From contig SHZW01000007.1 of the NCBI GenBank assembly GCA_009692155.1, forward strand, positions 1 through 64,000: DNA of 64,000 bases. The letters run 5' to 3'. This DNA is from Nitrospiraceae bacterium. Its GTDB lineage: Bacteria; Nitrospirota; Nitrospiria; Nitrospirales; Nitrospiraceae. Positions 63,263-64,000 of the stretch are shown here, one piece after another. The position numbers and the translations under genes were made by a program. Positions within the stretch are counted from its first letter, which is position 1, and every line of letters starts with the position of its first letter. The notes under the pieces were generated by a model. That model worked only from the letters and a program-made list of their open reading frames with translations. It had not been told where the DNA came from and made no database searches.

Positions 63263-64000
63263 GCCCCTTTTGAAAGTCGGGGTCGTTCAAAATCCGTTTG
63301 TGCAATGGAATCGTGGTCTTGATGCCGTCGATCACGAATTCATCCAGCGCGCGTCGCATCCGTGCCATGGCTTCGTCGCGGTTCTGTCCGTGGGAAATCA
63401 GCTTGGCGATCAGTGAGTCGTAATGCGGGACGACGATGCTGCCGCTTTCGATTGCGGAGTCCACACGGATGCCCAGACCGCCGGGCTGATGAAAGCGCGT
63501 CACAGTGCCGGGACAGGGCGTGAATTTTTCAGGACATTCGGCATTGATGCGGCACTCGATGCTGTGCCCGTTCAGCTTGATATCCTGCTGCCTAAAGGCC
63601 AGCGGCAGCCCTGCGGCGATCCGGATTTGCTCTTTAATGAGGTCAATGCCGGTGATCATTTCCGTGACGGGATGCTCGACCTGTATCCGCGAGTTGACCT
63701 CCATGAAGAAGAAGTTATGGTCTTTGTCTAACAGAAACTCCACTGTGCCGGCATTGCGGTAATGCACCGATCGGACGGCTTCAACAGCCGCATTCCCGAT
63801 TTCGCGTCGAAGCCGCTCATCAATGACCGGAGAAGGAGATTCCTCGACGAGTTTCTGGTACCGCCGCTGGATCGAGCAGTCCCGTTCGCCCAGGAAGACC
63901 GTGCGGCCTTTCTCGTCGGCCAGGATCTGCACTTCTATGTGGCGCGGCTCGATGAAAAATTTCTCCAAGTAGACGGCGTCATTACTGAAATTGGCCTTGG

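Overview
GC-rich bacterial chromosomal window. Gene content resembles a Nitrospira-type nitrite oxidiser; this is an inference from gene families, since no marker gene was searched. I support about 60 protein genes: acs, ribE, ribD, ppdK, glyQS, transketolase, sdhB plus an HdrB/SdhE-like subunit, lipA, bioD, thiE, accC (partial), a complete ccmABCDEFGHI locus, and an alpha-carbonic anhydrase / cytochrome c / AniA-type nirK cluster. No rRNA, tRNA or CRISPR array was recognised. The observations I consider most worth follow-up are: (1) a tightly overlapping eight-gene operon (47714-55985) with a MEMO-like protein, several membrane proteins, a DUF6754-like protein, a barrel/KOW-like protein and a GlmL/MutL-type ATPase, with no glutamate mutase nearby; (2) two copies of a 175-210 bp structured repeat with inverted termini CCCGSATTATYCATGA, each abutting the stop codon of a gene with no gap; (3) several degenerate arrays with 7-nt periodicity at gene boundaries, some extending into coding sequence; (4) a nirK cluster whose NirK has an enlarged type-1 Cu loop, preceded by a frameshifted Crp/Fnr gene and a 12-bp-arm palindrome; (5) a divergent second copy of the ribE 3' end flanking a lipoprotein gene; and (6) single-base frameshifts or in-frame stops that fall in accessory genes while long housekeeping ORFs are intact. 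All calls come from reading the sequence and the supplied ORF translations; no database search was run.
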